A stretch of DNA of 64,000 nucleotides from positions 7,192,001 to 7,256,000 of the forward strand of contig NZ_CP029191.1 in the NCBI RefSeq assembly GCF_008642335.1. Direction: 5' to 3'. The position numbers were made by a program, and so were the translations under genes. Of the stretch, positions 46,685-56,067 are shown piece by piece. The notes under the pieces were generated by a model. The model was given only the letters and a program-made list of their open reading frames with translations. It was not told the origin of the DNA and did not search any database. Origin of the DNA: Streptomyces venezuelae. Its GTDB lineage: Bacteria > Actinomycetota > Actinomycetes > Streptomycetales > Streptomycetaceae. How positions within the stretch are numbered: the first letter of the stretch is position 1; the number at the start of each line of letters is the position of its first letter.

Positions 46685-47080
46685 ATGATCCTTGCGTCCG
46701 AAGACCCCGGTACATGGGTTCTGCCCGCACTGCTCCTGCTGGGGGCGGCCTTCGTCGCGCCTCTGGCCGGTGCGGTGCTCGCCGGACGCGTCGTCCTGCG
46801 CATCGCGCGATCCGCGGCCGCCGGTGACGTGTGGAGTGCGCTCACCCCCGGCACCTGGCTGCTCGCCGCGGGGGCGGGCGCGCTCGGCGCGGGGGTCCGG
46901 CTCTCCGCCGCCGTGTTCGACAGGCCCACCGCATGGGTCGGGACCGTGAGTCTCGTCTGCTGCTGCTTCGCCCTGGCCGCCGCGACGATGGCGGGGCTCA
47001 CGGCAGTTCTCGACCGGCACCTCAGGGCGGTGCGCGTCACCCCCCGGTCTTCTTCCGCGCGCGGTACGCGGCGGCCTTGA
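46685..47080 (+). CDS. Putative small membrane protein of unknown function
   Basis: 131 residues from ATG 46685; a GTG at 46649 would add 12 residues, and neither start has a convincing ribosome site. Three hydrophobic stretches are visible: WVLPALLLLGAAFVAPLAGA, TWLLAAGAGALGAGVRLSAA and WVGTVSLVCCCFALAAATMA. They are followed by a basic, Arg/Ser-rich tail, which suggests an inner-membrane protein with three helices. It lies 83 bp after the LAL gene and its 3' end overlaps the convergent CGNR gene by 44 bp. I recognise no family. It could be a chance ORF, although three well-spaced hydrophobic segments in one frame argue for a gene. Confidence 0.42.
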   Translation: MILASEDPGTWVLPALLLLGAAFVAPLAGAVLAGRVVLRIARSAAAGDVWSALTPGTWLLAAGAGALGAGVRLSAAVFDRPTAWVGTVSLVCCCFALAAATMAGLTAVLDRHLRAVRVTPRSSSARGTRRP

Positions 47081-47585
47081 TCTTGTTGCCGCAGGACTCC
47101 ATGCCGCACCACTGGCGCCGCATGCCGCGGGAGCGGTCGACGTAGACCCGGGTGCACTCGGGGTTGCCGCACTCCTTGAGCAACGGCACGTCCGGGCCGC
47201 CGAGCAGTTCGACGGCCTGGCGGGCCACGGTCGCAAGGGCCTGGTCGGGGGTCGCCTCGTTGTGCCGCCCGGCCAGGGCGAGCTGCGGTGTCACGGGGGT
47301 CCGGCGGGCCGCGGCGTTGAGCACGGCGAGCGCCTCGCGGTCGAAGCCCTCGCCGAGGCGGCGGTCCGTGAGGAGCCGGTAGACCGCCTCGCGCACGGTC
47401 GTCGCCGCCCGCACATCGCTCTCCTCCGCAGGCGTGATCGCGTCCACGAGCCCGGACTCCAGGTACCAGGCGTTGAGCCGCTCCGGCGTCACGAACATCT
47501 CGAACCGCGTGGAACGTCGCGCGCGGAGCGTGGCCGCGAAGTCGAGGGCCGGATGTCCGCAGACGAAGACGTGGTCGAGATTCAC
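47037..47585 (-). CDS. CGNR zinc-finger / ABATE-domain protein
   Basis: 182 residues. GTG 47585 is chosen over the upstream in-frame start because AGGA lies 7 bp before it and the protein then begins with the family's usual N-terminus (NLDHVFVCGHPALDFAATL). The N-terminal two thirds resemble the ABATE domain. The C-terminus has the CGNR zinc finger: paired cysteines in CGNPEC, then WCGMESCGNK and a basic end (KAAAYRARKK). Members are regarded as stress-related or regulatory DNA-binding proteins in actinobacteria; the exact function is unknown. It lies 66 bp downstream of the ABC-F gene on the same strand and could be co-transcribed. Nothing ties it to polyether biosynthesis. Confidence 0.82.
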   Translation of the reverse strand: MNLDHVFVCGHPALDFAATLRARRSTRFEMFVTPERLNAWYLESGLVDAITPAEESDVRAATTVREAVYRLLTDRRLGEGFDREALAVLNAAARRTPVTPQLALAGRHNEATPDQALATVARQAVELLGGPDVPLLKECGNPECTRVYVDRSRGMRRQWCGMESCGNKIKAAAYRARKKTGG

Positions 47586-47651
47586 GTCACCATCCTGACA
47601 GGTGACCTCTGCGCCCCGCAACGAAGGTCACCCACGCGCCATCTACGCGTC

Positions 47652-49352
<1,701 letters not shown>

Positions 49353-49441
49353 GGGGCTCGTTCTCCCGTGTGTCAGGGGGGGCCGGGTGGTCGGCCCGCC
49401 GGGCGCGTCGCCTCGTACGGGCCGGGTCGCTCACCGGCGGC

Positions 49442-51076
49442 TCACACCGCGGGCGCTCCGGTCTCCCTGAGCACCCCGTCCGCCAGCCGCAGCCGGCGGT
49501 TCACCCCGATCTCGGCGAGGAAGCGCTCGTCGTGGCTGATCACGACGAAGGCGCCCTGGTACGAGTCGAGCGCGCTCTCCAGCTGGCCCGCGCTGACCAG
49601 GTCGAGGTTGTTGGTCGGCTCGTCGAGCAGCAGCAGCTGCGGCGCCGGTTCGGCGCAGAGCACGCAGGCGAGCGTGGCCCGCAGCCGCTCGCCGCCGGAG
49701 AGGACGCCGACGGGCAGATGGGCCCGCCGGCCCCGGAAGAGGAAGCGGGCGAGCAGGTTCATCCGCTCCGCCTCGGGCCGCTCGGGGGCGGCCGCGGCGA
49801 AGTTCTCCGCCACGGTGCGCTCCGGATCCAGCAGGTCGAGGCGCTGCGAGAGGTACGCGATGCGGCCGTCGTTGCGCTTGATCTCGCCCTCGTCCGGGGC
49901 GAGATCGCCGGTGATGAGCCGCAACAGGGTGGTTTTACCGGCGCCGTTGGGCCCGGTCAGCGCGATGCGCTCGGGGCCGCGAATGGTCAGGCCGACACCG
50001 CCTTCGGCGAACACCGCCCGGCCGGCGTGCCGGACCTGCAGGCCCTCGCCGAGGAAGAGGTTGCGTCCGGCCGGGACCCGGGTGTCGGGCAGTTCGAGGG
50101 TGATGCGCTGCTCGTCGCGGAGCGCGCGCCCGGCCTCGTCGAGGCGGGCCTTGGCCTCGCTGACCCGGGTCGCGTGCATCTGGCCCGCCCGGCCCGCGGA
50201 CTCCTGCGCGCCCCGCTTCATGTTGCCGGCGAAGATGCGGGGCAGACCGGCGCTCTTGAGGTTGCGGGCGGCGTTGCTCTGCCGCCGGTCGGCCCGCTCG
50301 CGGGCCTGCTGCAGCTCGCGCTTCTCGCGCTTCAGCTCCTGCTCCGCGTTGCGGACGTTCTTCTCGGCGACCTCCTGCTCGGCGCGCACGGCTTCCTCGT
50401 ACGCGCTGAAGTTCCCGCCGTAGAAGCGCAGTTCGTCGCCGCTGAGTTCGGCGATGCGCTCCATGCGGTCGAGCAGCGGACGGTCGTGGCTGACCAGGAG
50501 CAGGCAGCCGGTGAAGCTCTCCAGCACGTCGTAGAGCTTGTGCCGGGCCTCCAGATCGAGGTTGTTGGTCGGCTCGTCGAGGAGCAGTACGTCGGGGCGC
50601 TTGAGGAGTTGGGCGGCGAGGCCGAGGGAGACGATCTGGCCGCCGCTGAGCGTGCTCAGGCGACGGTCGAGGTCGAGCCCGGCGAGCCCGAGGCGGTCGA
50701 GCTGGGCGCGGGTGCGCTCCTCGATGTCCCAGTCGTCGCCGATGGTGGTGAAGTGCTCCTCGCTCACGTCCCCCGACTCGACGGCGTTCAGGGCCTGGAT
50801 GACGGGGGCGACGCCCAGCACCTCGGCGACCGTGAGGGTGCCGGTCAGGGGGAGGCTCTGCGGGAGGTGGCCGAGCGTGCCGTTGACCGAGACCGAGCCG
50901 GTGGCGGGCCTGAGCTCGCCCGCGATCAGCTTGAGCAGGGTGCTCTTGCCGGAGCCGTTGGGGGCGACCAGGCCGGTGCGGCCGGAGGTCAGCGTGAAGG
51001 AGAGGTCGCTCAGGACCGGGGTGTCGTCGGGCCAGGCGAAGGAGAGGTTCGAGCAGGTGATGGCGGCGTCGGACAT
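49442..51076 (-). CDS. ABC-F family ATPase (second copy)
   Basis: 544 residues. ATG 51076 is chosen over an in-frame GTG at 51160 because the ABC core begins directly after it (MSDAAITCSNLSFAWPD), with GAGG 9 bp upstream. Domain 1: Walker A APNGSGKST (38-46), signature LSGGQIVSLGL, Walker B VLLLDEPTNNLD. Domain 2: GPNGAGKTT, signature LSGGERLRATL, LLLLDEPTNNLD. The inter-domain linker is long and very charged (AEKNVRNAEQELKREKRELQ). It is only moderately similar to the neighbouring ABC-F, so it is not a recent duplicate. The family acts on ribosomes. Some members confer resistance to macrolides, lincosamides, pleuromutilins or streptogramins, and others are housekeeping. The 5' leader carries alternative hairpins, as in drug-inducible members. 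Confidence 0.88.
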   Translation of the reverse strand: MSDAAITCSNLSFAWPDDTPVLSDLSFTLTSGRTGLVAPNGSGKSTLLKLIAGELRPATGSVSVNGTLGHLPQSLPLTGTLTVAEVLGVAPVIQALNAVESGDVSEEHFTTIGDDWDIEERTRAQLDRLGLAGLDLDRRLSTLSGGQIVSLGLAAQLLKRPDVLLLDEPTNNLDLEARHKLYDVLESFTGCLLLVSHDRPLLDRMERIAELSGDELRFYGGNFSAYEEAVRAEQEVAEKNVRNAEQELKREKRELQQARERADRRQSNAARNLKSAGLPRIFAGNMKRGAQESAGRAGQMHATRVSEAKARLDEAGRALRDEQRITLELPDTRVPAGRNLFLGEGLQVRHAGRAVFAEGGVGLTIRGPERIALTGPNGAGKTTLLRLITGDLAPDEGEIKRNDGRIAYLSQRLDLLDPERTVAENFAAAAPERPEAERMNLLARFLFRGRRAHLPVGVLSGGERLRATLACVLCAEPAPQLLLLDEPTNNLDLVSAGQLESALDSYQGAFVVISHDERFLAEIGVNRRLRLADGVLRETGAPAV

Positions 51077-51100
51077 GGAGGAAACCTCGAGGTGTCGACA

Positions 51101-51127
51101 GGGCAGACAGAGCTCTGCCCCGGGCAG
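51101..51127 (-). promoter_or_regulatory. Mutually exclusive hairpins in the ABC-F leader (possible attenuator)
   Basis: Three arms occur in a row: GGGCAG (51101-51106), CTGCCC (51115-51120) and GGGCAG (51122-51127). The middle arm can pair with either neighbour but not both. The element is 25-51 nt upstream of the ABC-F start codon. This is the geometry expected of an attenuator, but its function is inferred from sequence only. Confidence 0.4.
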
Positions 51128-51201
51128 GGTGGGAAAGGAAGGAACGACGAACAGGGCCACGGCAGCAGCGCACCTACGGCGCCGGCCGGTGGCCTGTCAC
51201 T

Positions 51202-51218
51202 TCCGGATCTCATCCGGA
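51202..51218 (-). promoter_or_regulatory. 7-bp stem-loop in the ABC-F leader
   Basis: TCCGGAT and ATCCGGA form a perfect 7-bp stem with a 3-nt loop, about 126-142 nt upstream of the ABC-F start. It may be part of the same leader structure. Confidence 0.35.
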
Positions 51219-51409
51219 GATGTCGTCTTCACCCACCACGTCTGCGACTCCTCGATCAATCAGGTCCCGGGAATCAGGTCCAGGTCTTTCGGAGCGTAGC
51301 AGGTGCCGAATCCCGTCACGCTCCGACCGGACACACGCCTGGCCCTCGTGGCGCGTCACCGGTTAGAGTGGTGACGTACGCACACGGTGAAGTCGAAGTG
51401 GAGATCCCC

Positions 51410-51631
51410 ATGGGCAAGGAACTCACCAGCACGACCACTGCCGTCGGTGCCGCCGTCGGCCCTGCCGACGCGGTACGCCGCGAGCGCTTCGGCCACCTCC
51501 CCGAGCGCATCCGCTTCGAGGACATGACCGAAGGCGCATCCGTCGGCCGCAGTGGCACCGAGCCCGGCGCCTACCACCCCGAGGGCTCGTGGAAGTACTA
51601 CTCGTGCCTGGCGCTCGACCTCGGGCTGTGA
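51410..51631 (+). CDS. Small protein of 73 residues, function unknown
   Basis: ATG 51410 follows GTGGAG with a 7-bp gap; an in-frame GTG at 51371 would add 13 residues. There is no signal peptide, membrane segment or known domain. The N-terminal part is Thr/Ala/Gly-rich, the middle is charged (VRRERFGHLPERIRFEDMTE) and the C-terminus is distinctive, with HPEGSWKYYSCLALDLGL as the last 18 residues. It is preceded by a possible -10 box (TAGAGT) and converges on the XRE-type regulator gene, with 19 bp between the two stops. The aromatic, single-Cys C-terminus resembles the core of a modified peptide, but no modifying enzyme is present. It may instead be the partner or target of the neighbouring regulator. 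I do not recognise a family. Confidence 0.6.
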   Translation: MGKELTSTTTAVGAAVGPADAVRRERFGHLPERIRFEDMTEGASVGRSGTEPGAYHPEGSWKYYSCLALDLGL

Positions 51632-51650
51632 CCGCCCTGTCCGAGCACCC

Positions 51651-52601
51651 TCAGTCGGGCCACTCCCACTCCATCCCGTAGACCCCTGGCCTGCAGTGCG
51701 TGGGCAGCAGGTGGGTCGTGTGGAAGGCGTCGAGTGCGGTGCGTCGGCGGTGGCGGGGCTCGGCGCCGATCTGCTCGCGCTGATAGCTCCAGCAGCCGGC
51801 GGGCAGCGCCAGGGGATGGAAGCGCACGTGCAGCAGGTAGGCCCGCAGGGGCGTGGTGACACGGCGCTCGTGCTGGTAGGAGACGTCCGACGCGGCCCGG
51901 AGCGTGTACGCGACCACCGCGGTCTCGGTCCTGGCCAGTTGCCGCCCGAGCGGAATGTCGGCCGCCACGCACCCGAGCTCCGGCAGGAAGCGGCTGCGCG
52001 GCGGCGGCCCGTAGGGGACGGCGAGGTCGACCGTCCCCGCCTTCGGCGAGTCGAGGAAGTGGACGACGGTCAGGTGCTCGACCGCGTCACGGACGGCCTG
52101 CACCACGGTCGTGATCGACGTCTCATGGATGGAACGGTGCTCGTCCAGGCACACCGTCTCCTGGACGGTCAGCGGCCGTAGCCCCTCGTTGAACTGCGGG
52201 AACGCGTCACCGAGAGCCTGTTCCACGTCCGAGTTCTCGCCGTAGACCGTGCGGGCGACGGTCGGGTCGACCGGTGGGGGGCCGCCTCGGGGCCGGTGCG
52301 GGCCAAGCAGTGAGCGCAGCGCTCCCGCGGGCAGGTTGAGGAGCGGCTCCAACGCGTCGACGGCGCGCAGGGACTGGGCGCGCTCCGGCTGGCTGCGCCC
52401 GCGCTGCCAGTGGCTCAGCGTGGCGAGGCTGATGCTGATCTGCTGGGCCCTGAGGTGGTCGCGTATGCGTTCCAGGGGCAGCCCGCGCTGCTGCAGGGCC
52501 CGGCGGAACACGGTCGCGAAGGTCGTATCGGGCCCTTCGGCGTTCGTGCGGGACCCTGCGGTGTTCCTATCGGGCCCTTCGGTGTGGGGGGTGTTCGGCA
52601 T
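51651..52601 (-). CDS. XRE-type helix-turn-helix transcriptional regulator
   Basis: 316 residues from ATG 52601; an in-frame TTG at 52649 is possible but has no ribosome site. The N-terminal ~25 residues are polar, with two copies of an EGPD motif from a repeated GAAGGGCCCGATA. A lambda-repressor-like HTH follows (FRRALQQRGLPLERIRDHLR ... SLATLSHWQRGRSQPERA), about residues 28-95. The rest is a ~200-residue domain rich in aromatic and His residues, with no enzymatic motif that I recognise; it is probably a sensor or dimerisation domain. The gene converges on the small ORF and lies 129 bp downstream of the protease gene, separated from it by a strong terminator hairpin. No in-frame TTA codon was seen. 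Confidence 0.8.
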   Translation of the reverse strand: MPNTPHTEGPDRNTAGSRTNAEGPDTTFATVFRRALQQRGLPLERIRDHLRAQQISISLATLSHWQRGRSQPERAQSLRAVDALEPLLNLPAGALRSLLGPHRPRGGPPPVDPTVARTVYGENSDVEQALGDAFPQFNEGLRPLTVQETVCLDEHRSIHETSITTVVQAVRDAVEHLTVVHFLDSPKAGTVDLAVPYGPPPRSRFLPELGCVAADIPLGRQLARTETAVVAYTLRAASDVSYQHERRVTTPLRAYLLHVRFHPLALPAGCWSYQREQIGAEPRHRRRTALDAFHTTHLLPTHCRPGVYGMEWEWPD

Positions 52602-52673
52602 GGCGTCTTTCGGCGGGCGGGAGTCCTCGCCCCGATGAGGGTGGCTCAACGGCGGTTTCAGGCCACACAGGCG

Positions 52674-52713
52674 ACCAGGGGCCGCCCACCTTAGCCGGTG
52701 GACGGCCCCTGGT
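52674..52713 (-). terminator. Strong intrinsic terminator hairpin after the protease gene
   Basis: Two 17-nt arms (52674-52690 and 52697-52713) flank a 6-nt loop. Sixteen of 17 positions pair, and the odd one becomes a G-U wobble when transcribed from the minus strand. It begins 18 bp downstream of the protease stop. There is no U-tract, as is usual for Streptomyces. Confidence 0.85.
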
Positions 52714-52730
52714 CTTCCCTCGAAGTCAGG

Positions 52731-53948
52731 TCAGTTGGTGTTGAGCGTAAGACCGTAGTACGAGAGGGCGTCGTCGAGCGGCTGGAAGTAGGACGAACCG
52801 CGCGAGTTCACACCCCCGGTGCACTGCTGGTTCACCGGGCCGCCGGAGGTCATGCCCTGGGCCTGGTTGCCGGAGATGTACGCACCGCCGCTGTCGCCGC
52901 CCTCGGTGCAGACGCTGGAGGTGGCGAGACCCGTGACGACCGTGTCGGGGCCGCCGTTCTGGTCGACGTAGGTGACGGAGACGTTGTACGAACCGACCTT
53001 GCCGCACGTCCACCCGGTGGTCGCGCCGGACTTGCAGAGCGCGGCACCGGACGAGGCGCGGCGGCTGCCGTTCACGGCGACGTTGCCGGCCTGGCCCCAG
53101 GTGCCGACCTGGGTCGTGATCGAGTGGCCGGAGTTGATGGCGGCGACACCCATGTCGCGGCTGTTGGTGCCGACCGCGAAGCGGGTGTGGGTGCCCTTGG
53201 CGAACGCGGTGCCGCCGTAGCGCAGGGTGGGCAGGCCCTCGACGCAGTGGCCCGCGGTGACGAGGTACTGCTTGCCGGACCGGTCGCGGGCGCCGTAACC
53301 GACGGAACACCAGCCGTTGGTGTCGTTGATCGTCATCTTGCTGCCGGGGGCGATCGCGGCCTGCGGGGCGCGCTTCTCCTGGTCCCGGACGATCTTGACG
53401 GCGGAGCCGTACGTCCTGGCCTTGGCGAGGAACGCCTTCGCGGCCGCCCCGCGCTCGCTGTTGACCTTGACGGTGACCTTGTCCGACGCCAGGTCCACGG
53501 ACCAGTCGACGACACCGGCGGGGGCGCGCCGGGTGGCCGCCGCGTCGAGCCCCGCCTTGATCTCGTCGAGCCTGTCCTGGCCGCGGGCCGGCACGCGGGC
53601 GTCGAGGCCGGCCTTCTCGATGGCGGTGACATCGGCCTTGTCGTCGGCGTTGACGGTCAGCCTGCCGGAGGCGTCGAAGAACGCCCCGTCCCCGGATATC
53701 CCGCTTTTCCTCAGTTCGGCCAGCCGGGCCTCCTGGGCGTCCTGCCGGTCGAGCCGCTCGACCGCGGCTTTCTCGCTCACACCGAGCGACGCGGCGAGCG
53801 CCCGCACCATCTCCGGCTGATAGCGCGCGGCCGGAGCGGAGTCCTTCACCGGCGCCTGTGCCTGCGCCGTGGCCTGGGTTCCCACAACCACTGACGCCGA
53901 GAGCAGAGCGGCCACGGCGGCGAATCTGTATCTACGAGATTGCGACAC
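52731..53948 (-). CDS. Secreted streptogrisin / alpha-lytic-type serine protease (S1 family) preproenzyme
   Basis: 405 residues from GTG 53948, preceded by GGAAGGA with a ~6-bp gap; the frame extends upstream but without a ribosome site. Residues 1-30 are a signal peptide: a basic start (SRRYR), the hydrophobic stretch AAVAALLSASVVV, then ATAQA. Residues ~31-203 are an alpha-lytic-type propeptide that acts as a folding chaperone. The protease domain (~205-405) has the catalytic triad His234 (TAGHC), Asp265 (RDMGV) and Ser353 (GGDSGG), plus paired cysteines near each. It should be exported by Sec and self-matured outside the cell. Inverted repeats lie in its leader and a strong hairpin follows its stop, so it is its own transcription unit. 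It has no evident role in polyether synthesis. Confidence 0.92.
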   Translation of the reverse strand: MSQSRRYRFAAVAALLSASVVVGTQATAQAQAPVKDSAPAARYQPEMVRALAASLGVSEKAAVERLDRQDAQEARLAELRKSGISGDGAFFDASGRLTVNADDKADVTAIEKAGLDARVPARGQDRLDEIKAGLDAAATRRAPAGVVDWSVDLASDKVTVKVNSERGAAAKAFLAKARTYGSAVKIVRDQEKRAPQAAIAPGSKMTINDTNGWCSVGYGARDRSGKQYLVTAGHCVEGLPTLRYGGTAFAKGTHTRFAVGTNSRDMGVAAINSGHSITTQVGTWGQAGNVAVNGSRRASSGAALCKSGATTGWTCGKVGSYNVSVTYVDQNGGPDTVVTGLATSSVCTEGGDSGGAYISGNQAQGMTSGGPVNQQCTGGVNSRGSSYFQPLDDALSYYGLTLNTN

Positions 53949-53968
53949 ACTGATTCCTTCCGAATGGC

Positions 53969-54015
53969 AGGCAGGAACTCTCCTTAAAAGGGAAATGGGG
54001 GGTGGGTTCCTGCCT
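53969..54015. promoter_or_regulatory. 10-bp inverted repeat upstream of the protease gene
   Basis: AGGCAGGAAC (53969-53978) and GTTCCTGCCT (54006-54015) are perfect inverted copies 27 bp apart, 21-67 bp upstream of the protease start. It could be an operator or a leader stem-loop that encloses a purine-rich AAGGAG stretch. Confidence 0.5.
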
Positions 54016-54016
54016 G

Positions 54017-54039
54017 GCGGCGAGCGTGGGGCTCGCCGC
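54017..54039 (-). terminator. GC-rich hairpin between monCI and the protease gene
   Basis: GCGGCGAGC and GCTCGCCGC form a perfect 9-bp stem with a 5-nt loop, 110 bp after the monCI stop on the same strand. It is the best candidate for ending the polyether operon before the protease. It could also be part of the protease leader. Confidence 0.5.
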
Positions 54040-54095
54040 GGCATGAACTCTGGCCCAGTGATCAGTCCTTCAACAAGGTCTGTGACAAGGGCAGC

Positions 54096-54126
54096 TTTTA
54101 ACAGAACATCAAGGGAACTGTTAAAA
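54096..54126. promoter_or_regulatory. AT-rich 9-bp inverted repeat (operator candidate)
   Basis: TTTTAACAG (54096-54104) and CTGTTAAAA (54118-54126) are perfect inverted copies with a 13-bp spacer, an AT-rich island in very GC-rich DNA. The arm centres are about two helical turns apart, which suits a dimeric regulator. There is no U-tract after the stem in either direction, so a terminator is less likely. Confidence 0.5.
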
Positions 54127-54148
54127 CCGCACACTTCCGCACGGGCTA

Positions 54149-55603
54149 TTACGGGCGGGAATGACCGACGGCCTCCGGCGTGATCTTGGCCGGATCCAGA
54201 CCCACCACGGCCAGCTCCTCCGGGTGCAGCGGGGGAGCTGTCAGCTCAGGCAGCCGTTCGTCGGCGCGCATCGCCATGAGGAAGCGGTTGGAGCCCAGTT
54301 CGGTCTGCGGCGCGTTGAGGCTCATCACGTCCGTGACGATCTCGGACGCCTTGGGGGAGCGGATCGACGCGGCCGTGATGGCCTCGGCGAAGCGCAGACG
54401 CTGCTCCGTGTCGACCCCGATGAGGCGCGGGTCCGTCCCCGACACCCGGCAGTTGACGTAGTCGATGTCCTTGGTCGCGGCCAGGATCCACGGGTCGTCG
54501 ACGGCCGCGCCGATCGCTTTCTGGAGGCGGAGCGCGGACCCCGTGCCGCCTTGCGGGTCCTTCCGGAACTCGCGGTCGATCGTGTCGGCGCAGCGCGCGG
54601 CCGAGCTCATCCCGTGTCCGTAGATCGGGTTGAACGCGGTCAGCGAGTCGCCGATGACGAGCAGCCCGTCGGGCCACTCGGCGAGGCGCTCCGGATACAG
54701 GCGACGGTTCGCGCCGGAACGGGAGCCGAAGACGGGGGTGAGCGGCTCCGCGTCGCGCAGGAGCTCGGCGAGGATCGGATGGCTCAGGTTCTCCGCGAAG
54801 GGCAAGAACTCGGCCTCGCTGGACGGCAGTTGTGCGCCTCTCGTGCAGGACAGCGTCGCCAGCCAGCGGCCGCCCTCGATGGGGTAGACCACACCGAACC
54901 GGCCGGGCTCGCGGACGCGGTCGTCGGCGGCGATGTTGACGGCGGGGAAGTGGGTCGTCGCGCCGGGCGGAGCGGTGAAGAGGCGGGTCGCGTAGGCGAC
55001 GCCCGCGTCCACCACGTCCTCCTCCAGTGCGGGCACGCCGAGCGCCGACAGCCACTGCTTGAGGCGGGAGCCGCGGCCGGTGGCGTCGATCACCAGGTCG
55101 GCTTCGAGTGTCTCCTGCGTACCGCCGTCCACATCGCGCACCACGACACCGGTGACCCGGCTCCCGCCGCCCGAGAGCTCGACGGCCTCGGTGCGCTGCC
55201 GCACGATGATGTTCGCGGGGGCCAGGGCCTGTTGACGTACCGTCAGGTCGAGCAGCGGGCGGCTGGCCACCAGCGCGAACTGGGTGGCCGGGAAGCGGTG
55301 CTGCCACCCCTGCCCCGTCAGGGTCACCAGGTCCTCGGGGAAGCCGAGGCGGCGCGCACCGGCCGCGAGGAGGCGGTCGGTGGTGCCGGGCAGCATCTCC
55401 TCGATGAGTCGGGCGCCGTTGGACCACAGCAGGTGGGCGTGGCGGCCCTGCGGCACCCCCTTGCGGTGCCGGGGCTCCTCGGGCAGGGCGTCGCGTTCCA
55501 CGACGGTGACGGCGTCGACGTGACGGGCCAGGACGTGGGCGGCGAGGGTGCCCGCCATGCTGGCGCCCAGCACGACGGCGTGTGCGGGTCGGGTGGTGGT
55601 CAC
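54149..55603 (-). CDS. monCI: Polyether epoxidase: FAD-dependent monooxygenase (MonCI/Lsd18-like)
   Basis: 484 residues from GTG 55603, which overlaps the monBII stop (GTGA). A class A flavin monooxygenase: FAD-binding Rossmann start VVLGASMAGTL (loop 13-18), the second FAD/NAD(P)H motif LVIDATGRGSR, and LLVIGDSLTAFNP with Asp319 contacting the flavin. The segment RKGVPQGRHAHLLWSNGARL, close to the N-terminus, and WQHRFPATQF are characteristic of the polyether epoxidase subgroup (MonCI, Lsd18) as I know it. The role would be to epoxidise the three trans double bonds made by modules 3, 5 and 7 of the linear polyketide. It is co-transcribed with the two epoxide hydrolases and the last PKS gene. 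Alternative: another group of tailoring FAD monooxygenase, unlikely in this context. Confidence 0.88.
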   Translation of the reverse strand: MTTTRPAHAVVLGASMAGTLAAHVLARHVDAVTVVERDALPEEPRHRKGVPQGRHAHLLWSNGARLIEEMLPGTTDRLLAAGARRLGFPEDLVTLTGQGWQHRFPATQFALVASRPLLDLTVRQQALAPANIIVRQRTEAVELSGGGSRVTGVVVRDVDGGTQETLEADLVIDATGRGSRLKQWLSALGVPALEEDVVDAGVAYATRLFTAPPGATTHFPAVNIAADDRVREPGRFGVVYPIEGGRWLATLSCTRGAQLPSSEAEFLPFAENLSHPILAELLRDAEPLTPVFGSRSGANRRLYPERLAEWPDGLLVIGDSLTAFNPIYGHGMSSAARCADTIDREFRKDPQGGTGSALRLQKAIGAAVDDPWILAATKDIDYVNCRVSGTDPRLIGVDTEQRLRFAEAITAASIRSPKASEIVTDVMSLNAPQTELGSNRFLMAMRADERLPELTAPPLHPEELAVVGLDPAKITPEAVGHSRP

Positions 55604-56013
55604 GCGCGGATCCCTTCGGGGTGGTTGGTGTCGGCGGGCCCGTCCATGGTCACGTCGGTGACTCCCCAGAACGCCTGGACCCGGCGGCCGAGCCCGTTCT
55701 CGTCGAGTTCGACGATCCCGACGATGCGGAACGTCATCGGCCGCGGCCGCTGCACGGTGACCGTCGTCGGCGTGACCACGAAACGGTCGTCCATCGAGGT
55801 CATCGGCGGCTCGGGCACCTCGTGCGTACCGCAGGAGACGGCCAGTTCGAGATGCCTGCGGAGGTCGTCCTTGCCCACCATCGGCGGCCGCCCCACGGGG
55901 TCCTCGAAGACGATGTCGTCCGTGAACAGGTCGAGGACACCCTCGATGTCACCGGCGTTGATCCGCCGGGCGTAGTCGATGGCCATCTGCTTGCGCGCGG
56001 CCTCGTCGGGCAT
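55600..56013 (-). CDS. monBII: Polyether epoxide hydrolase/cyclase, SnoaL/ketosteroid-isomerase fold (MonBII-like)
   Basis: 137 residues from ATG 56013, with GGAGG 5 bp upstream. A single SnoaL-like alpha+beta barrel: the start AIDYARRINAGDIEGVLDLF, then FEDPVGRPPMVGKDDLRRHL and a C-terminal strand FWGVTDVTM. Asp38 (FEDPVG) and Glu65 (CGTHEVPEP) sit at the positions of the acid pair used by Lsd19 to open epoxides. The role would be regioselective opening of the polyepoxide to build the ether rings. The stop overlaps monCI by 4 bp, and the gene lies 54 bp after monBI. The BI/BII naming follows length and the gene order I recall (monCI, monBII, monBI) and could be swapped. Confidence 0.85.
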   Translation of the reverse strand: MPDEAARKQMAIDYARRINAGDIEGVLDLFTDDIVFEDPVGRPPMVGKDDLRRHLELAVSCGTHEVPEPPMTSMDDRFVVTPTTVTVQRPRPMTFRIVGIVELDENGLGRRVQAFWGVTDVTMDGPADTNHPEGIRA

Positions 56014-56067
56014 GGCACCTCCAGGAAGGGTGAGCGGGCCTGGTGCGAGTCGTCGCGGTCCCGCGGC

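Larger units (their letters stand above)
51077..51409. promoter_or_regulatory. Divergent intergenic region between the ABC-F operon and the small ORF
   Basis: 333 bp without a convincing gene. It holds two stem-loop regions on the ABC-F side (listed separately). On the other side a possible -10 element, TAGAGT at 51364-51369, points toward the 73-residue ORF; no good -35 is visible. A 67-codon minus-strand ORF starting at 51213 is Pro-rich, lacks a ribosome site and runs into the ABC-F gene. It is a weak leader-peptide candidate. Confidence 0.45.

Noticed and set aside
51010..51213. 67-codon leader peptide for the ABC-F gene
   Set aside because: It has no ribosome site, is Pro-rich, and overlaps the ABC-F start by more than 60 bp in another frame.
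49370..51409. Long plus-strand frame leading into the small ORF
   Set aside because: It lies opposite the ABC-F gene and shows shadow composition; only the last 73 codons lie outside it and have their own start signals.
54096..54126. AT-rich inverted repeat as a terminator
   Set aside because: The stem is AT-rich and no U-run follows it on either strand; an operator is more likely.
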